Assembly: GCF_008831285.2 (NCBI RefSeq)
Contig: NC_045151.1
Span: 1,919,544-1,979,543, forward strand
Direction of reading: 5' to 3'
Source: Nymphaea colorata
Taxonomy: Eukaryota > Streptophyta > Magnoliopsida > Nymphaeales > Nymphaeaceae
DNA: 60,000 nucleotides
Part shown: piece by piece, positions 25,029 through 36,884 of the stretch
How the letters are laid out: each line of letters opens with the position of its first letter
How positions within the stretch are numbered: the stretch's first letter is position 1
Notes under the pieces: generated by a model
What the model saw: the letters and a program-made list of their open reading frames with translations, nothing else
Told to the model about the DNA's origin: nothing
The model's database searches: none
Made by a program: the position numbers and the translations under genes

Positions 25029-28000
25029 TTACAGTCCTTTCAGTTGCGCCGCCAAGCCAGTTGAAGAGGTCCACTTTTCTAAGGCCGTAGCGGATGACAC
25101 GAATGCTATCTTCGATGAGTTGACGTCCTGCTTGGCCACTGATCTCCTCATCAGGGAAACCAAAAGAAAAAAATGCGTATTGAGATCTGATAATCAGGTT
25201 GATTATAAATTTATAGTTGCTGTCCTGTGGCCATTTGAAGAGATTACCTGATGATATGAGCGATGCCAATGAAGCGTAGAAGGTATCCACGAGACCCTTT
25301 TCCTCCGAACTAGAGCTCAACTGCTCGGACAAAAAAAAGTTAATATTCTGGATGCTGATACATTTGGCACAGATCAGTGTTAAGCTGCTGGAACAGAAAA
25401 GAAGTATCCCATTGCTCTTGTGCAACTGAAACAAAACGCTGCAAGAGTAAATCTGTTCACCTTGTTGAAAGCTGCACTGACATTTTTGACCCAGTCACTT
25501 TCAGTGTTGGGGCCAAGAACAGCACCTGCTGCAGAGAGATCATTGTTTTCAATGGCTTGGCCAACTTTGCTCAGCTTGTACACAAGTTCCTGCAAGTAAA
25601 CTGCAAATAGAAAGAGCATGTCATTGTACAGTGGGTTGGTTGACAGATATACATCCCATATACTCGTTTGAGTTGCAACAAATATAAAAGATTTCAATTT
25701 CTTGAGAATGTAACGGCCACCTAAAGCTAAGCAGGGAAGGGAACTGCAATTTGCAACAGTATAAACCAAGCAATGCCAATATAGCTGCTCAAATAAAGCC
25801 GCACAAAACAGACCATGAAAATTGAAAAGGAAAGCATTTACTGAATATGTGCATTGTCTTGGTGCTGATGGTCGTATTATAATAGCCAACAGTTTCATTT
25901 CTTGAGTTATTTTACTAAGAAAATTGTGCTTTTGTGTTTTCTAACTCCTACTTTTCATGGAGGGCAGAATCTCTGCCTGCCTGATAGTGTGTTTGTGTAT
26001 CAAATGCACGTACTGCTTGTAGTATTCTTCCAAACAAAATCAGATTCAGAGTGGCAGAGTGGGGACTGAAGGGCACTTGAGTCCGCAACCCAAGTCTAGT
26101 GTGGGCTGCATGTAATTTTTGAGCCATCACAATATAAGAGTCGTCACAATGATATTTTTGATGGGCTGGTGAGAGCAGTGGCTCACGCCAGCCCACACAC
26201 AGCTCTGCTAATGACTAAGGCTCTGTTTAAGAGTAGGAAGCGGGATGGAGATGATAATAGAGGAAGAAGTAGAGCTGCCAGCAACATATCCTAATAGAAA
26301 TAATTGGAAGTGACAAATACTGCTCCCGTCTGTCAAAATTCTTATCTACCAAATTCATGCTTCGAAACAACTAGAAAAATAAACTGCAGCGGAATAAACA
26401 CATTAAATGCTCATTATCAATCTCCTCAAAGCCTCATTTCCCTCACATTTAAGAATTTCAGAAAGGATACGTCACAACATCTTCCGCAAGAACAAAGCCA
26501 ACGGTCACTTCAAAATAATTTTAGAAAATGGTCAGAATTGTAGACAACAAAGCAGACAGAAATGAAAAATTTATTGCAAACGTTTGCACCTCGGTTTGGC
26601 GATAAAAACTTAAAATTAAAAAACGGTACTTATTTCACGCTTTCCAATGCTAAAAGAGGTGATCGAACAAGCGAAAATACAAGTACATCCTCCTCCTGCA
26701 AAAAAATTTCCACCTTTTTTCGCTCCCGAAGACTGAAGACTAATCTGCAGACTCGTTAGAAAGGACACCGCTTAGGCTGGCTAAGTTTTTTAACCGCACG
26801 ACCTTAGCAACCACACTAATTCTCTATCTTCCCCTACTTGGGTCGGTAGGTTCTCATCCTGTCATCTTCATGCTCTAGAAGAAGAAAGACCCGTTACAAT
26901 CGTTCCCATTATACACAAAAAAGCACTGATGTAAAATAGAATGCTATTCATGACTAAGGATCTTAGTCAATAAATTCAACACCTTACTGACAAAAAAGAA
27001 AGATCGGGCATCCTTGGAGAGGAATTGCATATAATGGTCAATAGTCATCCTTCTCACAGTTCATTGCATAAGAATTCACGGTTATATCCCTGATTAAGCT
27101 GCCAAGTCATAACATACTTCAATTTCTAATCTACAGACCTGCGAAATCCATAAATATAAACCATTTCCCTTTTGGACTTAAAATAGACGCCAACCTGTTC
27201 GTGCCAAGAGATGCTACCAAGTACGGAATTCTTTCTTCCAACTTGAATGATTCACAAGCTGGGTTTAGACAGACTTCTAATTGGCAAGTTGCGTCAGACA
27301 GACCCTCGCCAATTCATGCATATTGCCTTCTTGACCTCCAACCTGGATAATTAGGAAGGGGGTTACTCCAAGGAGACGAGTTCCAAGTGTTCGATTCGCC
27401 AGGATGTTGAATCCTTTACTCCTTTAACTTGCATAGCTGGCAAGATGGAGTTAGAAACGCATCCACCAGTTCACCCTAAGAGGTACACGATCAGTACTGA
27501 ATTCTTCTCTTCCCCAACTTCCGTAATTCAAAACGTGCAATCACGCGCAGAAGATGGCGTGAGGGGATCGAAGATGCAATTTTCGCAATATGCATTGAAG
27601 ATGAAGATAATTTTTCCAACGTTTTCCAGTTAAATGATAGAATTTTGTGGCCAGTTTGTTCAGTTAGCGGACATGGGGATTCCGCCTACGGTCGATAAGA
27701 AGAATCAGATGATAGTCGGTGGTCTAGTCGAAATATACATGTAGGAAGAAGAGGATGAGCAGGAAAGGGGTGGTCTCTGTTCCAAGCACAAGTACATTTT
27801 CGTCATAATCTTACCTGTCTCATTCTTGGAGGAGTTGATGACGCCCTGCTTCTCCAGCCGCTTCTTTCTGTCCCGCTTAGCCTTCTCAAGGAGCTCCTCA
27901 TCGTCGTCCGCTTCCAGAATCGCCGCCGAGGAGAAACCGGCAATGGAGAGAGTAAGGGAGGAGAAGGACAAGGAGAGGAGGGCGTGACGCCTGGAGACGC

Positions 28001-28154
28001 CATTGAGGAATGCGGGGCGTGTGGTGGTCGTCTCTGCTGATTCTGCGTCATGGTAGGCGGAGAGATACACAGGAGGAGAGGATGACGGGGCTACGGTTGT
28101 CCTCGGCAAAGAGGAGCAGACAGGGAAGGAAGAAGAGAAGGAAAACGCTGCCAT
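25029..28154 (-). CDS. MPH2: Thylakoid lumenal 16.5 kDa protein (MPH2-like), four exons
   Basis: On the minus strand the coding exons are 28154-27815, 25600-25461, 25320-25248 and 25138-25029. All introns are GT-AG (donors gtaag, gtgaac, gtaatc). Phases agree, giving 220 residues and stop TAA. Residues 1-50 form a Ser/Thr-rich, acid-poor chloroplast transit peptide. SRRHALL (54-60) followed by a hydrophobic stretch and FSSA|AILEADDDEE (74-87) is a twin-arginine lumen-targeting signal with its cleavage site. The mature part has a basic coiled stretch (KAKRDRKKRLEKQ), YLQELVYKLSKVGQAIENND, and the C-terminal ALEKWTSSTGLAAQLKGL block. This matches Arabidopsis At4g02530 in order and length. That protein is known as MAINTENANCE OF PSII UNDER HIGH LIGHT 2 and helps photosystem II recover under fluctuating light. 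Intron 1 is 2.2 kb. Confidence 0.9.
25601..27814 (-). other. Intron 1 of the MPH2-like gene
   Basis: A 2.2-kb GT-AG intron with no intact gene. It contains a probable small MITE near 26050-26212. Short reading frames here have no recognisable products. Confidence 0.75.
26050..26212. mobile_element. Possible MITE related to the one at 46016-46179
   Basis: The right part (cacgccagccca...agctctgctaatg) resembles the end of the 46.0-46.2 kb element (cacgccagcct...agctcagctactg). The left part begins with a related 'agtggcagag'. The ends are not sharp, and no target duplication was found. Confidence 0.35.
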
Positions 28155-28639
28155 TCTTGGTGGTCGATGGGCAGGGCCGAGTTCTGGATGAGGGGTGGAG
28201 TGGCCGTGGGATCACAAGTGTGTGACTCTGAACGGTGGATAAAAAAGAACGGAGGACCACCTTTAAGAGCCATGGTGGCGGCGACGATGGTGGTGGAGGT
28301 GCCCTTCTTTCTCATCAAATTAGAGTGCGGGCCAGAGGCCCAGAGCAAGCACCAAAACCATCGCCTCAAATTTGATCTATTTGGCTTTTCACTGTGGTTC
28401 GGAGGCAGCTCTGAGATCCCTTTTATGTCGGATCTACAGTGTAAACGAACAATAGATTTTACCATTATGATATGACACTGGTCAAGTTTACACCCCAAAT
28501 AACTATTTTGTTGGATACCAAACTGTCGCATGAAAGCTTGCAAGTTATATATGAAGTTTCCTACCCTTAGCATGGTTTCAAATATTGAAGCTTGCAGTCC
28601 ATGAGCCAGAATTTTGGTTCTCTGGCAACTTTAGGAGCA
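28155..28639 (-). promoter_or_regulatory. Upstream region of the MPH2-like gene
   Basis: 485 bp between the start codon and LINE debris. A GGATAA (I-box-like) motif occurs on the plus strand at about 28236-28241; I-boxes are frequent in light-regulated plant genes. No convincing TATA box was identified. The assignment as promoter rests on position. Confidence 0.35.
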
Positions 28640-29900
28640 GGAGCTAATGTACTGCAATGCAAAAATCAACTGGGTGCATATGGGATTCAGGAACAAAGTG
28701 ACCAAGACGGACATTGACCGGGTTGGAGTATATCTCAATCCCGAATTTATGATTCACATGTATGAATTTGTTGACTTGAGTTCAGTGTTTAATTATATAA
28801 TGAGACCATTTATATATGTTTGAGATTTCAACTCAATTATGAAGGCTGAGGAGAAAATAGGGAAGGTCCCAATCCTCACATTCTGTAAAACTTTCTTTAG
28901 ATTTGTGGCTGCCTACGCTTTAAAGGAGATCTATGACCTCCAGTGCAGGTACACTTGGTCGAACAATAGGGAAGGCCCAGACAATGTGATGAGCAGAGTA
29001 GACAGAGTTTTCCTTCGCTAAGACTAGATGGAAGTCGTTCAAAAGGATGTGAGTGTTTTAGCCTTGGACGCTCGTTATCAGATCATAATAGTCTGCTGCT
29101 TAATGCGTCTCCTAGGTGTAGAAAAAAGCCAGAAGTGCAGTCTTCAGATACTCTAAATCGTTGGGCAGAGATGGAGAGAGGCAAAAGAGGAAGTGACGCA
29201 GTTGGATCCTGACTCTGTCCTTAGGCTGATGGTTTCCAAACTCCTCCAAAGGTAACTCGGGTGTTTGGTCAAGAATAAAGTAACTAAAGCAATTTGAGAT
29301 TTTTTTTGCATGAGATAACTAGTGAAAAGTGTAATCGTGATCACAATGTGCTAATTACGAAGCAAATTAGATATAGCTGACTAGTTAACTTCCGTTCGAT
29401 TTTGATGTAGATAAGTTAATCAGTAGAATTATTGTGAAGAGAATGAGATCCATTTTATCCAAAGTATATAAGAGAGCTTTCTCTTAAGCCATAAAATGGT
29501 CTATGCACTTAGCAGCGTTGATGATCCAGTCAACTGGAGATTCCTTGCTAATGCCCTTCTCTTCCTGGGGTTTGGAGAGATCCACTTCCTGTGTGACCTC
29601 TGAATCCATGACACTCTTATTAAATGGGAGAGAAGGGACATGGTTTGCACCGACGCGAGGGCTGAGGCAGGAGGACCTACTTTCCCTCTACCTACTTTTA
29701 TTAGTAATGGAAATGTTAATAAAGAGTATTGAAGCTAGCATCCAGAGGAACTACATGAAGACACTAAGTTGGGAGATGAGTTAGGGGTGTTGCTTCCATC
29801 TTATATGCCAACGATTTACTGTATTCTGCTGAAAGTGTCCTTAGACTGCAATGTATGCGGGACACCAATGATTTTCAGCCAAATTTAGGATGAGAATCAA
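28640..29900 (+). pseudogene. Decayed LINE (non-LTR retrotransposon) endonuclease-reverse transcriptase
   Basis: Broken reading frames carry recognisable plant L1-type blocks in the right order. DFNSIMKAEEKIG (about 28828) is the endonuclease GDFN motif with the preceding Gly replaced by a stop. DLQCRYTWSNNREGPDNV with MSRVDRVFLR (28934-29019) is the endonuclease C-terminus. WRFLANALLFLGFGE and NGREGTWFAPTRGLRQEDL (about 29530-29680), then LLLLVMEML, are reverse transcriptase blocks. Stops and frameshifts are frequent and the part between the domains is shortened. It is a dead, 5'- and 3'-truncated copy. Confidence 0.8.
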
Positions 29901-31002
29901 TTATTTGTCTAATTTTCAAAATGTTTATCTAGATTTGGGATTTGGGAAAGGTTCTTCAGTTTTTTACTCTTTGTGAGGAATGGGTTTGATTTGTTTCAGT
30001 TATAAGGCTGAGAGGAGGAAGCAAAAGGGGCAGATGAGGCTAGACCTTTAAAAGTGGTGGGTGCAGATGCTGGTATTTGAGTGAGTTTACTAATAGTTTC
30101 TTTTATCATGTTTTCTTTTTCTGGTGGTGAACATGTTGCTTGCTTCTTTGATACTTAATTTTTTCTATTGTTTTTCTTGAAATGTTGCAATACGAATAAT
30201 ATCCATCTTCTTCCATCTTTGTTCTTGATTTTCTTCATTTCATTTTTAGTTTTTTTTTGTTTGTTTGTTGGGCAAGACAATTCACAATTTTGCACCCAAT
30301 GAGTTGGTGTCGAGTCGAGCCCGACTCGACCTTGAGCTCAGTGTTTAGGTGTTGAGCCAGCTCAAGCTCGACACTACTTGCTTTTACTCCTACCAATAAT
30401 AATTTTATTTTGACATAATTAGAATGCAACCTTTAAGAAGAACGTCTATTCGTGTTTAACAATCCTACAATTTTTTGAATGATGTGAGCAGTTTGTTTAG
30501 ACACAATAAAGATGTTTAGGTTGTAAAGTATTGACCAAAGTTCCGACAAAAATAGAGATGAAATTGTTGATGCATGTTGAATATGTACACACCAAGCATG
30601 TTCAAGTGTGCAAAACCAAATTATTTGATGATATAAACAATACATTTGAAATGATTGCACAAGAGGAAAGCATGTATAGTTACTAATTATGGGCCTATGC
30701 CAAGACATATAATATAGAAGGCAACATAATAAATGTGTGTGCAAAATGTTTGAATTTAGTAATATTCTGTTTTGGTGCACATTGGAACTGTCGTATTGGG
30801 GGAGATGCCTAAACAATATATGTTGCACATTTGGACCAAGAATGCTAAGAGCAAGTTACTGACATTTGCAGTGTTCCTAAGACGAGAAACTACTATGGAT
30901 GTCTCATTGCATCTTGATATAAACTTTTTTCTACGATGTATTTGCATATTGCACTCTGAGGATTCAATTGACACATGTAATTGCTTCTTCCTATGTTATT
31001 GG
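29901..31002. other. Intergenic; fragment of a GAGCTCGA-type repeat near 30.3 kb
   Basis: 30308-30378 contains clustered 'gtcgagtcgagcccgactcg' and 'gctcaagctcgac' motifs like those at the ends of the outer hAT element, so it is probably a fragment of that family. A 131-codon open frame on the minus strand (30433-30828) shows no family features and I treat it as chance. Confidence 0.4.
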
Positions 31003-31300
31003 TAAAACAAAGTGTCATACTTGTGAGGGGTTTTGGAACATGCCATTTCTTCTTCTACTATCATCAGTTAAGGAGTAGCATTGGTGAAAATTTCTAGCAT
31101 GGGCAATCACGTCTTCTTGTGTCATTGGCAAAAAGAGAGCAATATCTGTGAGGGTTTCCAAGGTTTTCAGCATGGGCAACTGCCTCTTCTATAGTTGACC
31201 AAACAAAGGGGCAGTATTCATGAGGGTGTCTAGCAAGGGCAGCTGCCTCTTCTTCTAACTTCAGATAAATGAAGAGTAGTATTTGTGAGAATTTCTACCA
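31003..31300 (+). repeat. Dispersed repeat X, copy 1 (partner at 59.4-60.0 kb)
   Basis: Collinear with 59397-60000 once the MITE at 59589-59899 is removed. Both share 'aacaaagtgtc.tacttgt', 'agtaaggagtag'-type and 'gcatgggcaatcacgtctt' blocks, and the repeated phrase 'gagggtgtctagca.gggcagctgc'. This copy is the empty site for that MITE. No coding capacity is evident. It lies about 1.8 kb before duplication unit A. Confidence 0.75.
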
Positions 31301-32776
31301 TTGGTCAAATGGTTATAAGGGTCTTTTTGGCATGACTTACCACTTCTTCATATGCCATTGGAGGCAATCATGAACAATTGATATTATGGCAAACAACATG
31401 CCTGTTGAAGAAGAAGATGAATCAAACATGAAAATGCACTATACAAGCAAGAAAGAGATTTCAAGCACTTCGTACAACAACTTGTTGTATATCTAATGGA
31501 AACCAATAAAGCTTCAACAACAACCCGCTATGTTGACTCCCCCTATCTTAAGCAAGCACTTCATACAAAGCCAAAAAATCAACATTCGAGATTTCAAGAG
31601 GTCATAGAAAGATTTGTACAAGACTACTGCTTCCTTTAATGGTAATACATAGCAATATTTGAAATATCTTGAGTATTTTCATTTAGTGTATTTACCACCT
31701 TGACCATCGTGTATTTGTGGCAACACAGAATCATGCCAACTATGTGCAAATAGCAAATTTGGTATTGTACATGCTAAACTTTGCCAACAAAGCCTTCAAA
31801 ATGTACAAGTGGTTGAAGTTAGTGATGGGCTTAGTTTACAATTTGCACTATAAGGTGCATAAAACGATACATATTATAGGTCCATTGGAAAAGGCTAGGT
31901 TCTAATTATAATGTACAACTATTGCAAATACCTCTTGCAAAAACAAAGTAAGTGAAGGTGGATATTGGTAATTCAAATACCACTGATACAACTAATCCTC
32001 ACATAGATGAATGGCTTTGATTATGGAGTATGTCTCATAGTGTGTATTGCAGGGCGAACGCATAAATTTCATCCAAAACGATGCCAGCAATTTGAGAACA
32101 ATTGTGTGAGGAGGTGCACCACTTCATTCAAAAGCAACTTGACAAGAACAAATGAAATGGTGGATAGAGAATGCCTATATTTACAACAAATTGAAATTGT
32201 GTGTTAATATTTATCTGCATCTTTTGTTTGTATTTATGCGTGCTTGAAATTTTATGCATTTTTACTACTTCTCCACCTCATTTTTTTATGGCAAAAATGC
32301 ATAAATGGATGCAAATTGTTAAGAAATCTCTAATGCATGAACCAAAATCTAATTGCTCGTTTGTTTTGCACAAAAGAACTATGCCATAGAATTTAAAAAG
32401 TTCTTTGAAAGCATATTTGGTAGTTTTGAACCACTAGATGATGTCAGCTTACTCTCTCCCAACTTATTCTAACATAATATATTGGAGATCACGTATAGAT
32501 ATTTTCTATGGACAACATTTGAAACACTTCCAAATTGGTGAATGCCCTCCCTTGAAAATCTGCAGCACGATAAATGACTTGTCTCAATAACAATTTTATA
32601 CTTTGCCCTTCATTATACCAGGGGTGACATAGAAAGTGTGTGTCATGCAAGGAAGACAGTCTATACAGCAAACTGCCCCATCCAGCTCTCTACTGGTTGG
32701 ATCATAAAGTAATTCTAGATTTACCAGCTTAATTTTTTAGGACAACACTTTTTTTTCTTTAAAAAGCATTGTCCAA
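31301..32776. other. Intergenic, nothing recognised
   Basis: AT-rich DNA with short open frames (60-66 codons) but no family signature. It may belong to a larger repeat whose second copy would lie beyond the window end, following repeat X copy 2. Confidence 0.4.
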
Positions 32777-33469
32777 GCTTACTACCAAAAAATTGCACTC
32801 TTTTGTTCATCTATGGGCCGGCTATGTACAAGTCATAATCCATGGTTTTATATATGTACATTTATGTAAAATGGTTTCAACAATTGGTGTTTTCTCGCTT
32901 AGATAATATAAATCTCTTCAATTTTCTCCATAAATACTATGGAGATACAATTAGACTTTTGAGCACTATATTCCAAGATCCAACTAGAATATCCAAAAGC
33001 AATTATTATAAGTTGGATATGTAACAAGTATGTACCTCCATGCAAAAGATTCATGATTAATGCATATGAGAAACATGTAGGCCACAACTAAGTAGGGGCG
33101 AACAAAGAATTGAGCTACTCGAGCTCGACTCGTTTAAGCTCGACTTGTAAGCGAGTTCAAGCTGCATCATGTGTTGAACGAGTTGAGCTCGAGTTCATGA
33201 GTCGACTCATTCAACAAATCGAGTCGAGTTCAAGTTCATTGAACTTGAACCATTAAAGCTCGATTCGGCTCAAAAGTGTCACTGACTCGTATTTTAATTA
33301 AAAAACCGGTTTGCAAAAACGTCTCAGGCATGAAACTCTCTTTTCAGTTTTCAGTTTTCACTTTCCTTTTTGTTCTCCTTCTTTCCTTTTTGTTCTCCTT
33401 CTCTCGTTTTGAAACTTTTCCCCCCATTGCAACCCTAACCTAACTCCTAAGATCCTCCGCCCGTGGGCC

Positions 33470-33725
33470 GCTTCAGCCTTCAGCCTTCAAGGTCAGCCGA
33501 CAGCTCCACTTCAGCCTTCAGCCTTCAACCTTCAAGGTTCCTGTCACAGTGGCAGCTCCGCTTCAACCTTTAGCCTTCAAGGTTCCTGTCACAGTGGCAG
33601 CTCTGCTTCAGCCTTTCGCCTTCAAGGTTCTTGTCGCAGCGACAGCTCCACTTCAGCCTTCAACATTCAAGGTTCCTATTGCAGCCGGTAGCTCCTTTTC
33701 AACCTTCAAGGTTCCTGCCTATGCC
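33470..33725 (+). repeat. Degenerate minisatellite in the outer hAT leader
   Basis: About five imperfect copies of a unit near 50 bp built on 'cagctcc.cttcagcctt' and 'ttcaaggttcctgtc.cag'. A frame through it reads repeated APLQP...FKVPV units, but this is low-complexity sequence in the element's leader and I do not call it a gene. A CT microsatellite follows at 33772-33811. Confidence 0.7.
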
Positions 33726-33765
33726 TGCAGCAAAGAGGGCAAGTTTCCTGCGTGCATGTATGTAG

Positions 33766-33771
<6 letters not shown>

Positions 33772-33811
<40 letters not shown>
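33772..33811 (+). repeat. (CT)n microsatellite
   Basis: About 20 uninterrupted CT units within the 5' part of the outer hAT element. CT tracts are common in plant leader sequences. Confidence 0.9.
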
Positions 33812-33813
<2 letters not shown>

Positions 33814-36335
33814 TTCTTTTTGCATTTTATTTATCCCAATGCATTTTATTCAGCAAAGAGGGCAATTTCTCTTTGGCACATATAGTTGGAGGCACATGGG
33901 CTGGGGGGGAAATCGTTTGTAGTAGAAGGAAGGAAAACAACCTACCTCAAGGTCGGCTTTAGGTAAAAGAGAATTTCTTTTTGTGTTTCGGCTCTGTTTC
34001 TTTTCTCTTCCTTTATGCACAAAGTTCTTTCTTTGTTTTTGCTTATCTTTCTTCTCTAATATTGAAATGTTTCTGCATCTCATTCTTTTGTTTTATCTCA
34101 AACTAATTGCTAAGAGTGACCTCTCTCACACTCTCTCTCAGCAATAGAAACCTTGAATATCGAAATGTTTTGCATCTCATTCTACCATGTTGTGCTCACA
34201 GTTGTTCCTCAATCCTCTTCATTCTGACGTTCTACGTTGGAACTTATAAATATTTTCACAATGATTTACATTTGTGTCATTTTATTTAGATCGTATGTCG
34301 TGTTAAGAGATAGTATGTTGCTAATTTGCATGGGATCATATCTCCACATGTCTGTTCAAGTTTCTAAAAATAATGAAATTGTGTCTTTTATGTTCTGTTA
34401 TCATTGATATCTTTTTTGTCCCAAGGAGAAGATATTGAGGATATTGAAATATTGGGAGACATTTTCGGGATTTTTCCTACTTATCGGGACAAGTGTGGAC
34501 TCATTCAACATCAAAAACCAAATTTTAGATTTACCTCCTTTTATATTATTTATGTAGATAGCATCCTTGCTAAGTTTCCACTTGGTGATATTTACTCTGT
34601 TTCCAAAACTTTGGATGCCATTTCATGAACTGTCTGTTTGTTAATGAATAATTGCTTAAGTTTTTTGCTTTCTTTTCTTATTTACATGAAAATTTTTCTT
34701 TACTTTTTATGTTATGTATCCTAATCTTTCTATCATTTGCTCGATGTTGAAGCATATTTAATTTTTTGTCTTAAAATGCTGTATTAAAAATTTTGCCCAA
34801 TGACGAATTATTGGTAATAGTTCAGACTCTCAAGAAATATCTATGCATGAATTATTGATAGTAATTTAGATTACAGATAAACATATATTGTTGAACTTTG
34901 TAAAATCTCAATTTTGCTGATTTTTATTTTGTCTTATTCCAGATACAAAATCATTATCATGTGCTTCCTCTTAAAGGACAAATTTTGCTTGTCATGACCT
35001 CAGTTTCTTCCTTTTTCCTTCCTTTCAATGTGCAATTTCATGTAAGATCATTATTATAGCTCTACTGTGTTGCTTCCGTTGCTTCCCCTCCTCCCCCCGC
35101 TCCTACTAGAAGATGCTTCACCATTTAAGAAAATTTTCTATTTTTTGTTTCTGATATTTTTATTTTCTTTGCAGTCATGGCTGCAAGATGGTTTTCTTTT
35201 ATTTTATGTTCTGCTACATGATCTTTTAGAAAACATTCAGATTGTTTTTGCATCGTTGTTTTCATATTCTTACTAAAAATGACAGCCAAAAACTAGGGGT
35301 GGGTATCGGGCCGGCCCGATTATTGACGGGCTGGGTACCGGGCCTGGTTCACCAAAAATCAGGCCCAGCCCGGCCCATCAAGTTAATTGGCGGGCCGGGC
35401 TGGGTCGGTTTGGTCTATTGATGGTATCGACTTCTCACCTAAAATAAAAAAAAAAAGGAAAAGGACTTCCACAAATACCAAATAACAACAAGTGCAGTTA
35501 TATAAGATAATACACAAGTGCACAGTCGCATATTAGTAACAATGAGAGCAATAAATTACAACAATTTTTTGGTTGAATCAAGCAACCAAGAATATAATAA
35601 GGGACAAAAATACACAGATCTGGATAGCTCTTTAAACATCTGCTGATCTACTCAAGGTGTTTTTTTCTCCCATTGTTCTTAAATGATGACTGACTGAATG
35701 AAGGGAGGCAAACAACTCAGAAAAGCTCAAGTCAATGGAAAATCATCATCACCATCAAACACTGAAAACTGAAGATCAGGCAAATGATTTCAGCTGTCTG
35801 CTTCTATGCTTTCTGCAAGGTTGATCAACTAAGATTCAGACACATAAACAAATGCAGTAAGTTCAAGCATCTATCTCTGTTTTTTAAAAAGAATTTTGTA
35901 ATGCATGCAGAAAGAGAGCCACGAATGATCTTTCTTTTTTAAAAAAAAAACTTTCCTCTCAAAATGTAGTAAGTTCAAAAGTATTGCCAAATGCAAAAGC
36001 TATCAACGTTTCCAGATAAGCATATGATCAAGGGTTGCCACTGTCAACACCCATCTTGACAACTAAGCATTCGAATCATGACATTAAGCCATTGACACGC
36101 CAGTATACTAATTGAATGTAAAAGCCACCCTACCAATCAACTAATCAGACATTAAGCAAACTGCTAGAAGAATAAATCTTGCACCAAGTCACTCAGGCAA
36201 CTAGAGCACTTGAATCATGGTATGAAGGACATGGACACAAATAATGCACCTTCTTGCAACTAAAAGCATACAGCTACTCCACCAAATGTAGGCACAATTG
36301 TTACAAGAAAACAACATTGGAGAGAAGAACCCTAA

Positions 36336-36515
36336 AATGCAATTGGCATATACTATGTGAACAAGAACACCAAAACAAATGCAATCTACATATACTGTGT
36401 GAACAAGAGCTCCAAAACAAATGCAATCTACATATACTGTGTGAACAAGAGCACCAAAACAAATGCAATCTACATATACTGTGTGAACAAGAGCACCAAA
36501 ACAAATTGGTCTTAT
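36336..36515 (+). repeat. 42-bp minisatellite, about four copies
   Basis: The unit TGTGAACAAGAGCACCAAAA plus CAAATGCAATCTACATATAC repeats with a 42-bp period (starts at 36356, 36398, and so on) with only single-base differences. The period is a multiple of three, so both strands stay open (14-residue repeats), but no function is implied. Confidence 0.9.
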
Positions 36516-36884
36516 AGCTTTCTCATATTGCACCCTAAAATGCAGATTTCTGCCTGCAGCCTGTATAATTGAAGTAGAGACTCAGAGGCCATGTACTTTT
36601 GTGTTAGGACAGACACTCATGCCATATCATTTAATATGAACATAAAGCACAAGAAATGACATGAATAAATCTAGAAATAACTAGAACATTTTGAGAACTT
36701 ATTAATGACAAATGTGGACAGAGATAGATGCTTGACACATAAAAAAAATTACCATAATAATCATGCGCTCGATTAACATTCCTCGTCCGAATGGTGCTCT
36801 GCATCATGAGAACTGTAACAAAGACACTTATTAATTTAAGCACACTATTATGTTAATATGTATAAACTATGAAGCATGAACATC

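Noticed and set aside
24949-25434. 161-codon minus-strand frame
   Set aside because: It reads through exon 3 and into the wrong frame of exon 4 of the MPH2-like gene; the spliced model explains the conserved C-terminus instead.
25380-25898. 172-codon minus-strand frame
   Set aside because: Only 25461-25600 is real (exon 2); the rest is intron sequence that happens to be open.
30433-30828. 131-codon minus-strand frame
   Set aside because: No recognisable family features and a composition like the background; probably chance in AT-rich DNA.
33549-33962. 137-codon frame with repeated APLQP/FKVPV units
   Set aside because: It is a translation of a minisatellite and a CT microsatellite in the hAT leader, not a plausible protein.
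36356-36515. CRISPR-like regular repeats
   Set aside because: The units are contiguous with no unique spacers, in a plant nuclear context; it is a minisatellite.
36254-36533. Cys/His-rich repeated frames on both strands, resembling a zinc-binding repeat protein
   Set aside because: They arise from the 42-bp minisatellite; both strands are open for the same trivial reason.
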